A stretch of 64,000 bases of DNA from Halichondria panicea (GCF_963675165.1 NC_087392.1:4237442-4301441); one strand, 5' to 3'. Positions 28,941 to 41,482 are shown, counted from the stretch's first letter. Made by a program: numbers and translations. The notes: generated by a model not told the origin, from the letters alone.

Positions 28941-31835
28941 ATGTCAGGTACGTATTAGTTTATGGTAGCCTACTCTGGGGTAGTATACATTTCATCATGT
29001 CATACAGAACTTACAAGGTAGTGTGCTGACTATCTCAGCCTTCCTGAACACTGTGTTTCCACGCTGTACCACTAAGCTACTTGTATGAATCTTTCTGTAG
29101 ATGCTGACAAGGTCCAACGACTGCTGGCGGACTTCCCAGGACTGAGCACAGAGGAGCTAAGTGAGGATAACGTATCTATGCACACCTTATAGAGCTAACT
29201 TTATTAATATTCCGATATTAAAATAAGCCCAAAGAGCTCTTTCAAAGCTCTATAGTAAGGCCACTCCAAGTGATACTCTGGTTTCTGGTCCACCGCCCGC
29301 ATCAGATTTTATTCTTGGATTTCTATCTCATTGGATTTCTATCTCATTATTTCTACTACGCATGCGCATAATGGTCCATGTGGTACAAAATAGTATGATA
29401 ATGATATTCATTTGCAAAATAATGAGTTCATAAGGTGAAATTGATAATGACATAATGAGAAAAGCCGCCCGCCCGCATGCAATTAGAAAAACTTCAGGAC
29501 CAGAAACCAGAGTGTCACTTGGAGTGGCCTAATTACCATGGTGTGTTTAGACCACTTCAGATCACAATCCAGCAAATACTAGCTATAGCTACCCCAGAAT
29601 GTGTGTTTCCAAACCCTGAGTGAAAAGAAAACATGACTTCATAGCTCCTAGAGCTGTACAAAAGTACTTTCGTAATATAAGATTTGATAGGATGAATTCT
29701 GACGACTTAAAAATTATCAATCATCTCTCTCCCAGCTCTAACAGACCTCCCCTTCATCAGAATGGCGACCATTAATGTGGGGTCACACTGGTACAACCTG
29801 GGTATCTACTTTCATCTACCCACCAATTCACTCGACGAATTCCGGAGCAAGTTTCGACAGAATGCTAATCGTTGTCTCACTGCTGTTTTGGGGGAGTGGC
29901 TCAAGAATCCGACCAATGAAACGGCTTCGTGGAGGGCAGTGGTGGCTGCTGTAGCGTCGAGGGTGGGGGGAGACAATCCCGCAGAGGCGAGGAAGATTGC
30001 CAGGAACTACACAAGTGAGTGATTATGTAGACTAAGTCTTATAGGGGCACATTAAATATTTTGAATGTACCTGGTAAGATTATTGATACCGTACCAGGTT
30101 TCGAATGCGTAGTTAATCATTTGCGAATGACACTGTACAAGCCTGATCGCGTTGCAAATTGTATAGGCATGTTTTTTCCATTGCGAGTCTTTTCACTAGC
30201 TATTAGCAATCGAAAGAGTCTCTCATTCGAAACCCAGTATACAGTATGTATTCATAGAAAACCTCATATATAACACCCTCTCAGACTGCTGTGTGTGTGT
30301 ACTATGGTGAGTGTGTGTGGTACCTGTCTCTGCAGCTTATGGTCGAGTAACTGATTTCAAGAATTTAGATAAAGTGGATAACAGGCAACTATGTAAGTAC
30401 CGTAGTTCAGTTCACCCATTGTATTGTGTACTACACCCATTGGGGAAATCCTACCATACACTTGTTAGCCAGTGCCCCCCCCCTCCCCTGATTAGCCAGT
30501 GCCCCCCTCTCCCCTGCCATAGTGGACACTAATTTATGCCAATGCAATCAGCAGTTAGAGTTCCTACAGTGTATGACGTACAGTGCCTATTTGCTCATTG
30601 TTTTGTGACCCTCTCTCTCCCGTATAGCCTCTAGTGACCTCGCATCAGTGAAGACGGCTCTAATGGAGGGAGTAGCTGATAAATGGATGTCTATTGGGCT
30701 ACTACTCGGTGTTCCTTATTACAGACTGGAAAGTTGTGAGGCGGAGGACACTCTATCCCATCGAGTCACTGCCATGGTTACCGAGTGGTTGGAAAGGAGG
30801 TACGATACGGAGGTGTTTGGTGTGCCGTCTTGGAGGAGATTGGTGGAAGTGATTGCATCGCGAGCCGGGGGCTCCCATAATTATCTCGCTAATCAGCTCG
30901 TTAAGGCACACCCTGTACAAGCCGACCAATCACCAGAGGAGCAATACCGTGAGTGGGTGTGGTGATATTGAAGGGGATGCTCACTGTTTAGTACTGTACT
31001 GTCCTTGCAGCTAGCAGCGCACAGTCAGCAGGTTCTGGTCCATCAAAACCTGCAGGTAAGTACGCTGGACATGATCACGATATCATGCAATAATGTAAGG
31101 ATGAATGAAAGGCACCAAGTCAATCAATAATGGAAGCAGTTTACCAGCATGGTTCAAATGTTACCCCTTATCCACTGTTTAAGATCCCTCCCCCTCCCCC
31201 TCCCCCTCCCACACACCCCCCTCCCTTGCAGACGCTCTCTCAGATTCGGACTTAGCCGCTCTTATGAGATTGCTTGGCCCAGTAGCAGCAGAATGGGAAC
31301 TACTCGGTGTTCAATTAGGAGTGGCTCCTAATGTGCTACGTATCATCAAATCCAAGCCCCTCCTACTCGCTACAGCTCCCCTCTCTTTCCTGCAAGAGAC
31401 TCTGTATGTTTGGTTGCAACAGCGGCCTCCCGAGAGATCGTGGCCGACTGTGAGAGTGTTGTGCGATGCTCTCAAGAGTGAGCTAATGGGGGAGAAGTTT
31501 GAACTAGCTGACATAGCTCGAACAACACTCCTAGGTGAGTGAAGAAGGAATCACCCTCCCCCCCCCCCTCTCTCCCTCTCCCTCCCTCCCTCTCTCTCTC
31601 TCTCCCCCTCCCCCCCTCTCTCTCTCCCCCTCCCCCCTCTCCCTCCCTCTCTCTCTCTCTCATAATAATTATGCACATCCACTATGTTTGTGTTGGCATT
31701 AACCTACATGTAGCTCTTGAAACTTAGTTTTTAATTAAAGAAATTACGTATGCAGTGTTGTACATTACTAGCCTGTAATATTGTATTAATGTCTTAATCT
31801 CTCTCTTTCTTGAAGGCGATCGGGAGACAAGATGA
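28941..31835 (+). CDS. Protein with three death-domain-like repeats, 8 exons
   Basis: Exons 28941-28947, 29101-29160, 29736-30014, 30336-30392, 30628-30948, 31011-31055, 31232-31534 and 31816-31835 join in frame (about 365 aa). Three six-helix repeats of about 90 residues follow the same plan: W-x-x-LG at the start, then a Cys/Leu helix, LxxWLxxxP/R, a Trp (SWRAV, SWRRL, SWPTV), and an A-x-x-A-R end. This is the death-domain pattern of sponge and other invertebrate adaptors, though the exact subfamily (death, CARD-like) cannot be fixed by eye. No enzyme domain. Linkers are short and Ser/Pro/Gln-rich. It probably makes homotypic contacts in cell-death or immune signalling. The ATG at 28934 is out of frame after splicing; 28941 gives MSDADKV. 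Confidence 0.75.
29259..29529. mobile_element. 271 bp Harbinger-like MITE in an intron
   Basis: GGCCACTCCAAGTGATACTC at the left pairs with a right end whose reverse complement is GGCCACTCCAAGTGACACTC. TAA stands on both sides (29256-29258, 29530-29532), the TWA target of PIF/Harbinger elements. It lies in the intron before exon 3 of the death-domain gene. Confidence 0.7.
31552..31662. repeat. Polypyrimidine (CT/C-rich) simple repeat in an intron
   Basis: About 110 bases of CCCTCTCTCC-type sequence stand directly after the donor of the seventh exon of the death-domain gene. It makes long false ORFs on both strands. Confidence 0.8.
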
Positions 31836-32201
31836 GCAAGGAAGCACATAGTGGTCTGTACTGACCCTAACAGTTAGTCTAGTTATAGCAATAATATTAA
31901 TTTAGTTAATAATTATTTTTACGAATGTTTTTATTGAAATTGCATAGCAATTGTTAATCGTGACTCATAATAATTGTATAGAAGATGCGACTCATCACAT
32001 GATAGTGCATCGCTATATTATAATTATATAGGTGTATATATATATTCAACACAACAACAGAGTCACTGCATGTATTTGTAACGCTAGCTCAAGTACGTCA
32101 TGAGAATTGGGTATAATTGATTATATAGTACACCCCAACTTATGCCTGCATGACAAAGATGATAAAGTTTTAACACGAACATTTGCATTTGTAATTATTT
32201 A
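31836..32201. other. Convergent intergenic region
   Basis: This lies between the stop of the death-domain gene (+) and the stop of the minus-strand gene at 32202. A+T rich, presumably two 3' UTRs. Nothing else seen. Confidence 0.4.
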
Positions 32202-33703
32202 TCATGATGTCGATGGTAGTACTCTGCTCAACTTTTTCTTTCGCTGTTTCTTAATAATTTTATCTGCCCGTCTGATAGCCTGGCTTTCTGGTGATAGCCG
32301 CGATATAGAGTACTGAGAACTCGCAGAGCGACGTTGTGCACGAGTGGTGTCTGAAACTGCCTCTGATGATCGCTGTAACTGGCGAATGTCATGAATAAGC
32401 TGCTTGCAAGCTTTACAGCAGTTAAAAGCTGTGGAGTTTGGTATATGTACCTGATGGACGTTATTTGGGATATGCCATTGACTACACTTAGTTGAGAAGT
32501 AACGATTGAATGGCTCCTTCCATACTACCAAATTCTTTGTCTTGAATTGTATACACGATGGATATTCACGGACACCAGGGCAAACAGCGTAACTGGAAGT
32601 AGTGAGAAGCTGTGACAGGTAGCATTCTATTTCTGACATGTCATTACTACAGCAACCACTAGCGATCGTATTATAGAACACTTGAAAAGAGTACTCAATT
32701 CCTTCTTCCACCTCTGACAAACACAAACGTGGGTTAGAAATGAGTCCAACCGAATTGTCATTGTAGGGTCTGAAAAAATGAAGTAATCAATTTGGAACAT
32801 AATAACAAATTTGAAGGGCGCATCGACCCCGAAGATATTCCCCACTACCAAGGGCGTGCACCGACCCCGAAGATATTCCCCACTACCAAGGGCGTATAAA
32901 AGAAGAGAAGGCATGCAACAGTAATTCAAACGTGGGCGAATTAATGTGCTAAAAATAGAACTTTTTATTTTTAGCACTGCATCATCTGCCCACATTTGAA
33001 TTCTGCGCTAGCTACGTGTACATGTACTAGATAGTGAGTTGCATGCCCTCTCTTCTTTTATACGCCCTTGGCGCTACAAGCAAATTAGGATTCACACACA
33101 CTGCATACTCACCTATCAACGATCACAGCAGTCTTGTCAGAAACTGTAAGAGTTTGTACATGAAGAGAACTGTACCGATCTTTAGACAGGAAGCCTTTCA
33201 AGGTGTCAAAGGTGATGTTGGTCCTGGTGCCGGTGGTACTGGCAAGCTCTGCTACTTCACCTTTTGTGCTGCTCTCAACCTCTGCTACTTCACCTTTTGT
33301 GCTGCTCTCAACCTCTGCTACTTCACTTTTTGTGCTGCTCTCAAGCTCGGCGCCGGCTACTTCACTGTTAATGTTGGAGCTGCTCGAGCTCACTAGTTCT
33401 GAAGGATAACGATAGTAGCATTATAATTAAATCCCTGCTGATTTAAGCATTGAACTTACCAGCTACTTTAGATCTCTTTGACTCTACAGCTACAGTCCCA
33501 CATATTTTGGCAAGCAAACGCCTCCTGACAGAGTCTGTAAGAGGCGATGGTCGTGCTCGTTGACGCTTGTGCCTCCTCACTAGCCCGCTTAACTTTAGAC
33601 TTGATGGCGTAGTGTTCTCTCTTCTATAGCTATTCTCTAGCTCTGCTGGAGTCTTGCACTGACTAGAGCTACCGTCGGCCTCTAGCTCTAGCTCTGGCTC
33701 CAT
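32202..33703 (-). CDS. Uncharacterised protein resembling a transposase N-terminal region, 3 exons
   Basis: Exons 33703-33460, 33398-33113 and 32769-32202 join in frame (about 365 aa). N-terminal part: acidic, then basic (RRHKRQRARP), then a Ser/Glu region with three near-copies of ESSTKGEVAEV. C-terminal part: AVCPGVREYPSC, VVWKEPFNRYFSTKC, WHIPNNVHQVHIP, FNCCKACKQLIHDIRQL, then SRLSP and a basic end KKQRKKK. The Cys-rich block followed by LSP-x-n and a basic helix has the same plan as the region before the RNase H core of the P transposase in this window (KCASCSNYRATL, then YLSTPEK). I think this family occurs in many copies in cnidarians and sponges, often transposon-linked. It may be a domesticated DNA-binding domain. 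Function unknown. Confidence 0.55.
32820..32895. repeat. Two tandem copies of a 39 bp unit
   Basis: CACCGACCCCGAAGATATTC-type units, each followed by CCCACTACCAAGGGCG, occur twice in a row just left of a foldback element, in the second intron of the minus-strand gene. Confidence 0.6.
32886..33071. mobile_element. 186 bp foldback element, CCAAGGGC ends
   Basis: The arms CCAAGGGCGTATAAAAGAAG and CTTCTTTTATACGCCCTTGG are exact reverse complements, and the pairing continues inward (GGCATGCAAC, AATTCAAACGTGGGC, GTGCTAAAAA). It sits in an intron. A much smaller relative is at 38906-38949. Confidence 0.7.
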
Positions 33704-33809
33704 GGCTAGTACAGTATAAAACTAGACTAGATCTACTCCGTAAATTGAGGAAGAGTATAAAATTAAAATCAGGCTAGAATCTAGTTGACGATCCTTACCA
33801 AAGTGACAA
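33704..33809. promoter_or_regulatory. Likely bidirectional promoter
   Basis: Only 106 bp separate the start codons of the minus-strand gene (33703) and FPGT (33810), so both 5' UTRs and core promoters must lie here or inside the genes. No TATA box stands out. Confidence 0.5.
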
Positions 33810-36800
33810 ATGGAAGATCATAGAGCCTCCCTTCTCAAAGCAACAGATGAGAAGCTGCAGCTGTATAAGCAGGCCTTCTCTGCAGACAGTAAAGTGTAAG
33901 TGTGGATATTAATATAGTGTGTATTTGCTACTCTTGTCAGACTTGTGCATGAGCAACCAAGTTTGGAAGTCAATACATTTTGACTTCCATTTAGGACGTG
34001 ACAAAGGGGGCAGTCGCTACTAAATTGCCTAAGATCGATACTTGGGCCTTACGAGATTATGGTAGATTGTTCATTGTGTATCGTTTTTCCACCCTCAGGC
34101 CATTCTGGGACTTGGTTGTGCTGACAGCTGGTAATGAGGAGCAGAAGAAGTCATTCCAAGAGCAGATAGAGATCAAAACAAAGCGCAAAGAGATACCCAC
34201 TTCTGTTAGGTGCGTACTGGTAGTTAATCAGCAATTTGATCGATACACATGTTCGTCGAATCAATTTGTGCACATTTTTTACTTGAGGTTACAAGTCATT
34301 TACAAGCTTATGACTTTCCTAGCTAGATACAATAGTTATCTTCATATAGAGTCCTTTCTTCTAGAGCCCCTCAGAGGTAATTACCTTTTACTAGAGCCTC
34401 GTACGTAGTGCATCAACATATCTGCTCATGGATAGTTCTCTCTTCCAAAGCCCTCAGGGATGTTAAATAATGATTCTACTTCCTCCTCCGTACAGGTACC
34501 TGGTGTTCTGTGACCCCCCAGGGGCCAAGATAGGCAATGGAGGGGCGACAATGCATGTGCTGCAGGAGTTGGAACAGCTGCTTGGCTGGGAGAAGATGAA
34601 AATTGGTGAGAATTTGCTTGAACTAAAGTCGTTGCTTCACAGTACAACAAAGAAGGTTTTCTGTGAGAGTGTAATTGTGTTTCAGAAGACTGAATTGTGA
34701 GAATATCACTCCTTAAATTCCTTTGCTTGAGTTTTGCTGTCTGCACACATACACAGTAAAATGTGCGTGCTTGTTGGGTGTGCAATCAGTACTGTCCATC
34801 CGACACTCAGTTTCAATAAGGCAGACTTTTGTCACTGTGGTCATTTCAAAGCTCTCTAATTACTGGTGTTTGTTTTTGTTCCCAGCCAAGGTGCTCCTGG
34901 TCCATGCTGGAGGCTACAGTCAGCGGCTGGCCAGTGTCAGTGCTGTGGGGAAGGTGTTCATGACTCTACCATGTGGTACACAGGGTGGGGGGGGGGGGGG
35001 AGGGGGGAGTAATGTAGATCTTACTTACTCTTACACGTAACTCTGAAAGCTTCGTTTTTGATTGCATACAGTACTAACCACAAACATGTACGTATTGTCA
35101 GAATGGAGTGTCTGTAATTTGCCTTAATCATAGCAATTTAACCCCCAACAAGAGTTTCTAATGACCTCTTGTTATCATGTATAATAGTAACATAATAGTA
35201 CGTGTATGTATTTATCTCCTTGTTGGTGATTGCCTGCTTCTATTTCCACCTAATACCTACATGTATGTATAGGCGAGTCGCTAGGTAATTATCAGATGCT
35301 TGATGTCCTGCTAATAATGTACGCTGACCTTCCCACAAGAATGAGCCCTGGGGTGAGTGGTAATTAACTGTGATGGTACGTATGAATCTGTGTGTGGTTA
35401 CCGTAATGTACTGGCTGGCTGCCTAATACCTACATTGGTATTTCAGTATAATTATGTACAAGTATGATTAATGTACACTTTGAATGGACAATGTTTTGTA
35501 CGCATAATGGGAGAGTCAAATCCGTTCAGTGCACTTTAGTCTCTTTAATACATGTTCAGTACAAAACTTGTCTCAACTGTCCGCTTTCAGTTATCAGTAA
35601 ATAATTCCTTTGTGCAGGTGTTTCTGGTTTCTTCCGATGTTCTCTTTCTCTACAACGGAATAGGTGTGTATATAGCATCATCAACAGACAAACACTAAAG
35701 TTTGATTGGACTTGCATCATGATTTTAGTGGTGCACACTAGCAATGCCTCACTGTTACCCATCTACAGGAGATTGGAACATGCGTGAGCCGGGGGTAACG
35801 GCCATAGCCCATCCTGCCCCCCTTGACCTTTGCACCAACCACGGTGTCTTTGTGTTCAAGGACGTCAATGAAGTGTGGGACAAATACAACAAAGGTACCA
35901 TTGTTGTATGTGTTTATAAGTTTATCTGTCTTGGACATTTTGAGCCTAAGCTCTAGGTTATAATGAAGAGTGTGTACTATTGGAGGTGTGTATCCTTCGA
36001 CACTTCGGAGCCAATATACATTCATCACATTAATTGTCCTTATTTGAAGGTTTTATACGCTATGTTTTATGTAAAAAGTAAATTCGGAAGCGTCCATTAT
36101 AATTAGATAGTTAATCAGTGCAGTGTCCCTATTCAGAGTTTCTACTGTATAGTCTGAAATGTGCCCAGCACCAGTTTTGCTGTATTTGTATTGTTAGGTA
36201 CCTGCATGACGTACCCATGCACCACACTCCAGATCGTTCCCGTCCAGCTTGTATGGGTGAGGTCAGTCGGTTCTTGCACAAGTGCAGCTTGGAGGCGGTG
36301 AAGAAGGGTGGTGGTCTCATACCCGGCCAGAATCAGGTGAGGGCCACGGTGGGCAGGCCCTGGTTATATAACTATAACCTATTGCAGACTCCACTCTTTA
36401 CTAGACCCTGACTAAATACAACTTCAATTATGGACTTCGTGTCTTTTTACAATTGTATTGACACTGTTCTCTACCGGAAGACCCGATGAAGTTGTCCCCC
36501 TTGAAAAATTGTATTGTACAGTGTACTTATAATTATGTGACTTTGTGCAGATCTATGTGGACCTGGCTTATTGGTTTGACTTTGACACTGTCAAAAAAAT
36601 GATCAAGGTACGTACGTAACTGACTGCGCATGTACATCAAGACCCACATGTAATACGTTAGTAGTAGTAGTCAGTACTTCCTGTTCACAGTAGTAGTAGT
36701 AGTAGTCAGTACTTCTCTGTTTACATCTGTGAGCAAAGCCTACAAATGTAACCCCCCTCCCCTGTGTTGCATATAAGTACCTCATACTATTCCCCATGAT

Positions 36801-39800
36801 TGTGTTGGCGTCTCTATGTAGTTCTACTCTGACCACCAACCTCTTGACTGTGAGATTGATGCTTATGGTGACTTCCTACAAGCACTGGGGCCAGAGGCAA
36901 CCCCTGAGGTCAGCCTAGCTACATGTAGTATGCTGTATCACCTGCACTATACCTTTATGCTGTAAACACAAGCACCATTTTTACATAGCACTGTAATGTA
37001 CAGTAGTTGATGGACTAGTACTGTTGCAGTAATACTAATACATGTAAGTCTTCGCTGTATACATGTAGGATGAAATGAGAACATTACAGTTACATACATG
37101 TACACACCGTGTTGGCAAAGATTAATCAAAGTTGTTGTACGTACATGTAGGTCAGTATCCCCCCACTCTTCCCCGTTATTTAATTCCCACTGTCTCCACT
37201 TTTCTTTCCTGCAAGTATTGGCTGTGTGTGTGCAGTACGTACATGTACTAACACCTGTGCATTCTTTATTAATTTTGTTCTCTCTAGTATTGTGAGCGTA
37301 CGGGTCATGTGTCCGTTGCCACGGAAACCCTTGTTGAGACCAGGAAGAAACTGTACCAGGTGCTTAGGGACACTCCCTTCAGAGCAGTCGTATTAAATGA
37401 GGTAAGGAGGTGTGGTCAGTATGTGTACCCCATCGTACAATGCCTATAGTGTATAGATGCATGTCTGTTACATGTACAAGTAATGTAAGGTGGTCGAATA
37501 AGTGATCAGTATAGGCACTCTTTACAAAAGTCAGTTTGCATTTTTTGCTCGACTGTTATATTTTGGTGTACTCAGCATGATTCATACGTACAGTACATCT
37601 ATCTATCATTGATTCATTGAACAGTAGTGCACATGCATGTACATGTATGTCAGCACTTAAGAGTTGCAGCTTCAGTAGCATCCGCTAAGTGTCGTGTTCC
37701 TACCGCCTCTCTCTCCTCTCAGGCCCAGTTCAACCACGTCGGAACCACGAAAGAGTATCTTCATCATCTCTGCTACAACCACACTCTGATGGAGTCCCTG
37801 CACTTCAAGACGGAGACCACAGTACAAAGTATCTCAAACACTGACCAAGAATCGGAGAAGGAGCCAACAGAAAAGAGAATGAAGTTGGAGCCATTCCAGA
37901 ACTGTGCGATCATGTGCTCTCAGTTGAACAACAGGGAGAGGTGAGTAACGGATGCTGGGTGTGACAACCTGCGTAAATGTAGAATCAATTTACGATGGAC
38001 CCCTTTATAACGGCAGCTGTGTAGGAAGTCCAGGTACTCAGGTTCCAAAATTAATGAACAGGTTGTATGTAAAAATACCCCCAAAATAACAGTTAAGTAT
38101 GGTGCTATCAGAACGTAATTGAACATTCTTGTATATGGCACTCCATTAATATAGTGAGTTACTAATTTTTGTCACCATTGAATAACTCACCCATGACCCC
38201 TCCCCCCCACACACACGCCCACGCAGTATACAAATAGGGCCGGGGAGTGTGGTGGAGTACTGTGTGGTTGGTGAGGGGGTAAAGATTGGGACCAACTGTG
38301 TTCTGAGTGGACTCACCATCCCCGCTGACTCAGCAGTTCCAGACTCCTCCTTTCTACACACTCTACCAGTGAGCGTGGACGAGAAAACCTGTTACACAAC
38401 ATTTGCTTTTGGTAAGTGAAATTTCCCAAACAAACAGTTGTGGATAATTTTGTTGGCCATTTCCGTATGCTTATCCCTGTAGTCCCACTCTATGATAAGA
38501 GATGCTGGGATAGTCCTTTCATGGGAAGGTCTACTGTACATTATGATTACATACATGTCTCTATAATAATTATGCAGATATTTCGGACAGCATGAAGACG
38601 TGTACAGATCCCCCATTGGACTTGCCATTCTGCACCCTCACAGTGGTGTGTTGACCTCCTCATATTGGCTAGTTGGGTGCTATAAATGGTTGCTGTTTTG
38701 TCACTGTAGGGAGAGGCCATTAAGCGTCTTTTGCCAGATGATCCTGACTTTGTGGTGTGGCCAAATAAGGTGAGTTACAGATTTGTCTAGTACAGTGCAG
38801 TTAGTCAGCTAGTTCAGTAATTTTAATAGTATACTTTTAGTTACACGCATGCATAATATATGATATAATTATATCCTACAGTGGCCACTAAGTGTACATA
38901 GTTGTACCAAGGGCTTATAAAGATAATATTATCTTTATAAGCCCTTGGTTGTACTTAGTTGAAATGTTTTTGGTTAGCGTGCAATTCCTGTAACAAACTG
39001 CAAATATATTTTAGGAGTGTACTGTTTTCACTTAACATGTTTACATGAAAACGATGGAATGATAATGCTTTCCACACGTCATTACATACGAATTAATGTC
39101 ACAATTTTAGCTACATAGTAATCAATTATCAGAATGCATCTACATCTAATTCATATGCCCACAGACTTCGAAGTGCTCCCTGTGGAATGCTCGCCTCTTC
39201 CCTGTGTTCCCTAACAGGGAGCTCTCCTCACAGTTTGCAATTGAAACAATCAGGTGTCTCAAGGACACCACTCAGAAACCACCTCAAAGTACGCTATTAC
39301 TATGAGATTATACATCCTGCCATAAGATTATGCACTTGTACATGCATGAATACCATTGCTCTTAGTCTAACATACCCCACCTCTCTGCTGTACTGAGTAC
39401 TGATGGCCCTTTTACAATTCGTGCATGATTAAATTCAATCAACTCGAGTTTGCCAATAGGCCACCTTCTCTACAAGTGAGTCACTCACCAGTGCCTCTTG
39501 TAGCAATGCTCATGCATGCCGTCAGTAGTTCTCATACATGCCAAGAATGTGACCCACTCCGTAGTGAGACTAGACTTTAGAAGCTCATAAAATTAATGTT
39601 TGCGTGTGTATAGCCACGCTAATGACTTAAGGTAGCGGGGGTATTACACGAGAAATTGTACAGCTTCTAATAATACCACAATAATAGTTATGGTATCTTC
39701 ATTTTTACAGTGGATGTGAAGGGTTTGAGGATGTTCTCTGTACTGGACATGCTGCAGAACAAGTCACTGAAGACTCTCCTATCTTACAGCAATCAATTAC

Positions 39801-39814
39801 GAGAATACAGCTAA
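33810..39814 (+). CDS. FPGT: Fucose-1-phosphate guanylyltransferase, 17 exons
   Basis: Makes GDP-L-fucose from fucose-1-phosphate and GTP in the cytosolic salvage pathway, feeding fucosylation. Exons: 33810-33895, 34099-34209, 34496-34605, 34886-34975, 35273-35352, 35617-35663, 35769-35894, 36198-36335, 36551-36608, 36822-36907, 37288-37401, 37723-37940, 38227-38411, 38578-38645, 38710-38769, 39165-39288, 39711-39814. About 600 aa, the vertebrate FPGT length. Family markers: FWDLVVLTAGNEEQK, the nucleotide-binding GAKIGNGGATMHVL, LVHAGGYSQRLASVSAVGK, GNYQMLDVLL, CEIDAYGDFLQALGPEAT, and VLNEAQFNHVGTTKEYL, then a beta-helix part (PGSVVEYCVVGEGVKIGTNC). No fucokinase domain is fused, as in animals and unlike plant FKGP. 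Exon joints were checked for frame for most introns. Confidence 0.9.
34982..35005. repeat. Poly-G run in an FPGT intron
   Basis: A G-tract of about 20 bases interrupted by one T and one A just after the donor of the fourth exon. A likely indel or assembly hot spot. Confidence 0.7.
38906..38949. repeat. 44 bp perfect palindrome flanked by GTTGTAC
   Basis: ACCAAGGGCTTATAAAGATA runs into its exact reverse complement with the centre ATAATATTAT. GTTGTAC occurs at both edges (38901-38907 and 38948-38954). It shares the CCAAGGGC end with 32886-33071. Lies in an FPGT intron. Confidence 0.7.
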
Positions 39815-40018
39815 CATTGACACTTATCTTTTACTATTTTTGGCCCTGGACGTAATTTGTGCTACGTATGAACAAAACCAGAAGTACATGACAAAACATA
39901 GATAAAATAAACTATTCTAAAATTTCCCTTTTAAAGAAATTAACATTGCATGTTCCGTGCAGTGATTATAGTTGCATGTGATGTCTGCAGAGATCGACGC
40001 TACCATATAGGAGTTAAT

Positions 40019-41482
40019 TTATGTGATATTGAGTTTTGCCACTAATTTGGCAGCAGCATCATCCTCAGCCTCTCCCTTTGTGTTCTTGACGTCCCCACTG
40101 ATCCAACCGCACGTCTGAGGAATGTATGCCTTGCCAATGTACTTTCGTGTGCCCACCTTCTCTGATGTAAAAATTGGATTTTTTTTACCTATTACATTGG
40201 AGTACCATTCGAGTTTATCTTGGGGTTTCCTGCCTGGTGCTGTGCCAGCAACGCTCGCTCCTCTGGAGGACTTTTTCTTTGTGGGTGCAGGTTTGATGAC
40301 GGGACTAGTACCTCTGGGGGACTTTTTCTTTGTGGGTGCAGGTTTGATGACGGGACTAGTACTCATAGGAGGCAAGGAACAAACTGTATAATGCAAGAGC
40401 AAGTGGTCAATTATGATGATTCACATGTAACTATTCTGCAATACAGAAGACTATAGACTGCTAACCTGGACTCGATTCCAACGTGGGTGGAGGTCTTGGA
40501 GTTGGAGCTGCTGTAAAATGTAGCGTATAACAACAAACACAAAAACATTTCACTATAATTATACCTGGTTGTGAGTTGGCTCTTTGGTACTGGGGAATTG
40601 GCTCCTTCACTTTTTTGTACCCTGTACATGTGCTAGCTGTTCTTCCTGTAAACAAGTAAAAAATTGATTGTAATAGTATAATTATCGGTATCCTCATGAT
40701 CACGTACCTGAAGGTTTGATCCTTTTTGCTTCCCTGAGAAAGAAGATGTTGCTATTTAGTCGTGAGATGTATTCTGGCTGTTGTATTGGATATGTCTTGT
40801 CTTCGCTGTAGAGATCCACCAATTCTTCATTCACAGATGTTAGGATATCTACCAGTGAAGTATCTTCAGTGCGTAGCTTCTCTGCTAGCTTAGACATCCA
40901 CACACCTCCCTTGCTTTGCTCCTCGTACGACTTATGCCTGGGTAGTGTGGAGTAAGCCAGTAACCAGTTTCCCTCAGCTGGTACGATGTCCGTAATGGAT
41001 TTGCCCCCTCTGGAGGACACCATCATTCCAAGATTTCTCTGATCACCACGGCAAGCATCTACAAAAAACACCTTAGGGATCTTGGCTAGGTGAGAGGCAT
41101 TGTAGAAATCCTTTAGGATGTCATTGATACTGATTGTAGTCAAGGTTGCATCGTTAGTATAGAGAAGATGGTCTGAGATTCCATGCCCGGAAAAAACGAG
41201 CACCAGCCTCTTGTACGTAGAGGGATAACGCTTAAATGCAATTATGCTTGAAAGAAGTGCCAGCATCTCATTGTAAAGGACATTGTGTCTGGCGATAACA
41301 GCTAGTTTTACACTCACAAACGTGTTCTTCATGTTTTGACTGTCTTTGATGGTGCCTTCGAGTGTAAGCAAGTCTCGAGTGTTCTGGTAGTCATTAGAGA
41401 TGATGACAGCCAATCCATTTGCTTGATTATGCTGGCTCACAACTTGGTCAATAGTACAAGCAGGCTGACAACCAGTGGCCAT
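40019..41482 (-). CDS. Caspase-fold protease with C-terminal dsRNA-binding motif, 4 exons
   Basis: Exons 41482-40708, 40645-40565, 40510-40466 and 40383-40019 join in frame (about 425 aa). Residues about 22-250 are a peptidase C14 domain: LVLVFSGHGISD (catalytic His), VFFVDACRGDQRN (catalytic Cys), and the p10-like part NWLLAYSTLPRHKSYEEQ with KGGVWMSKLAEKL. There is no pro-domain: the catalytic domain starts almost at the N-terminus. A Pro/Lys linker holds two copies of TSPVIKPAPTKKKSxRG. The last 70 residues (DKLEWYSNVIGKKNP to AAAKLVAKLNI) have the alpha-beta-beta-beta-alpha plan of a dsRBM, but the usual KKxAK at the start of the last helix is acidic (EAEDDAA), so RNA binding may be weak. 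Same orientation as its neighbour at 42221-46061: a tandem pair. Confidence 0.8.

Noticed and set aside
31472-31727. Glu/Arg/Gly-rich and Ser/Pro-rich ORFs
   Set aside because: Frames through the CT-rich simple repeat in an intron.
38146-38628. Minus-strand ORFs over FPGT exons 13-14
   Set aside because: Antisense to well-conserved FPGT coding sequence.
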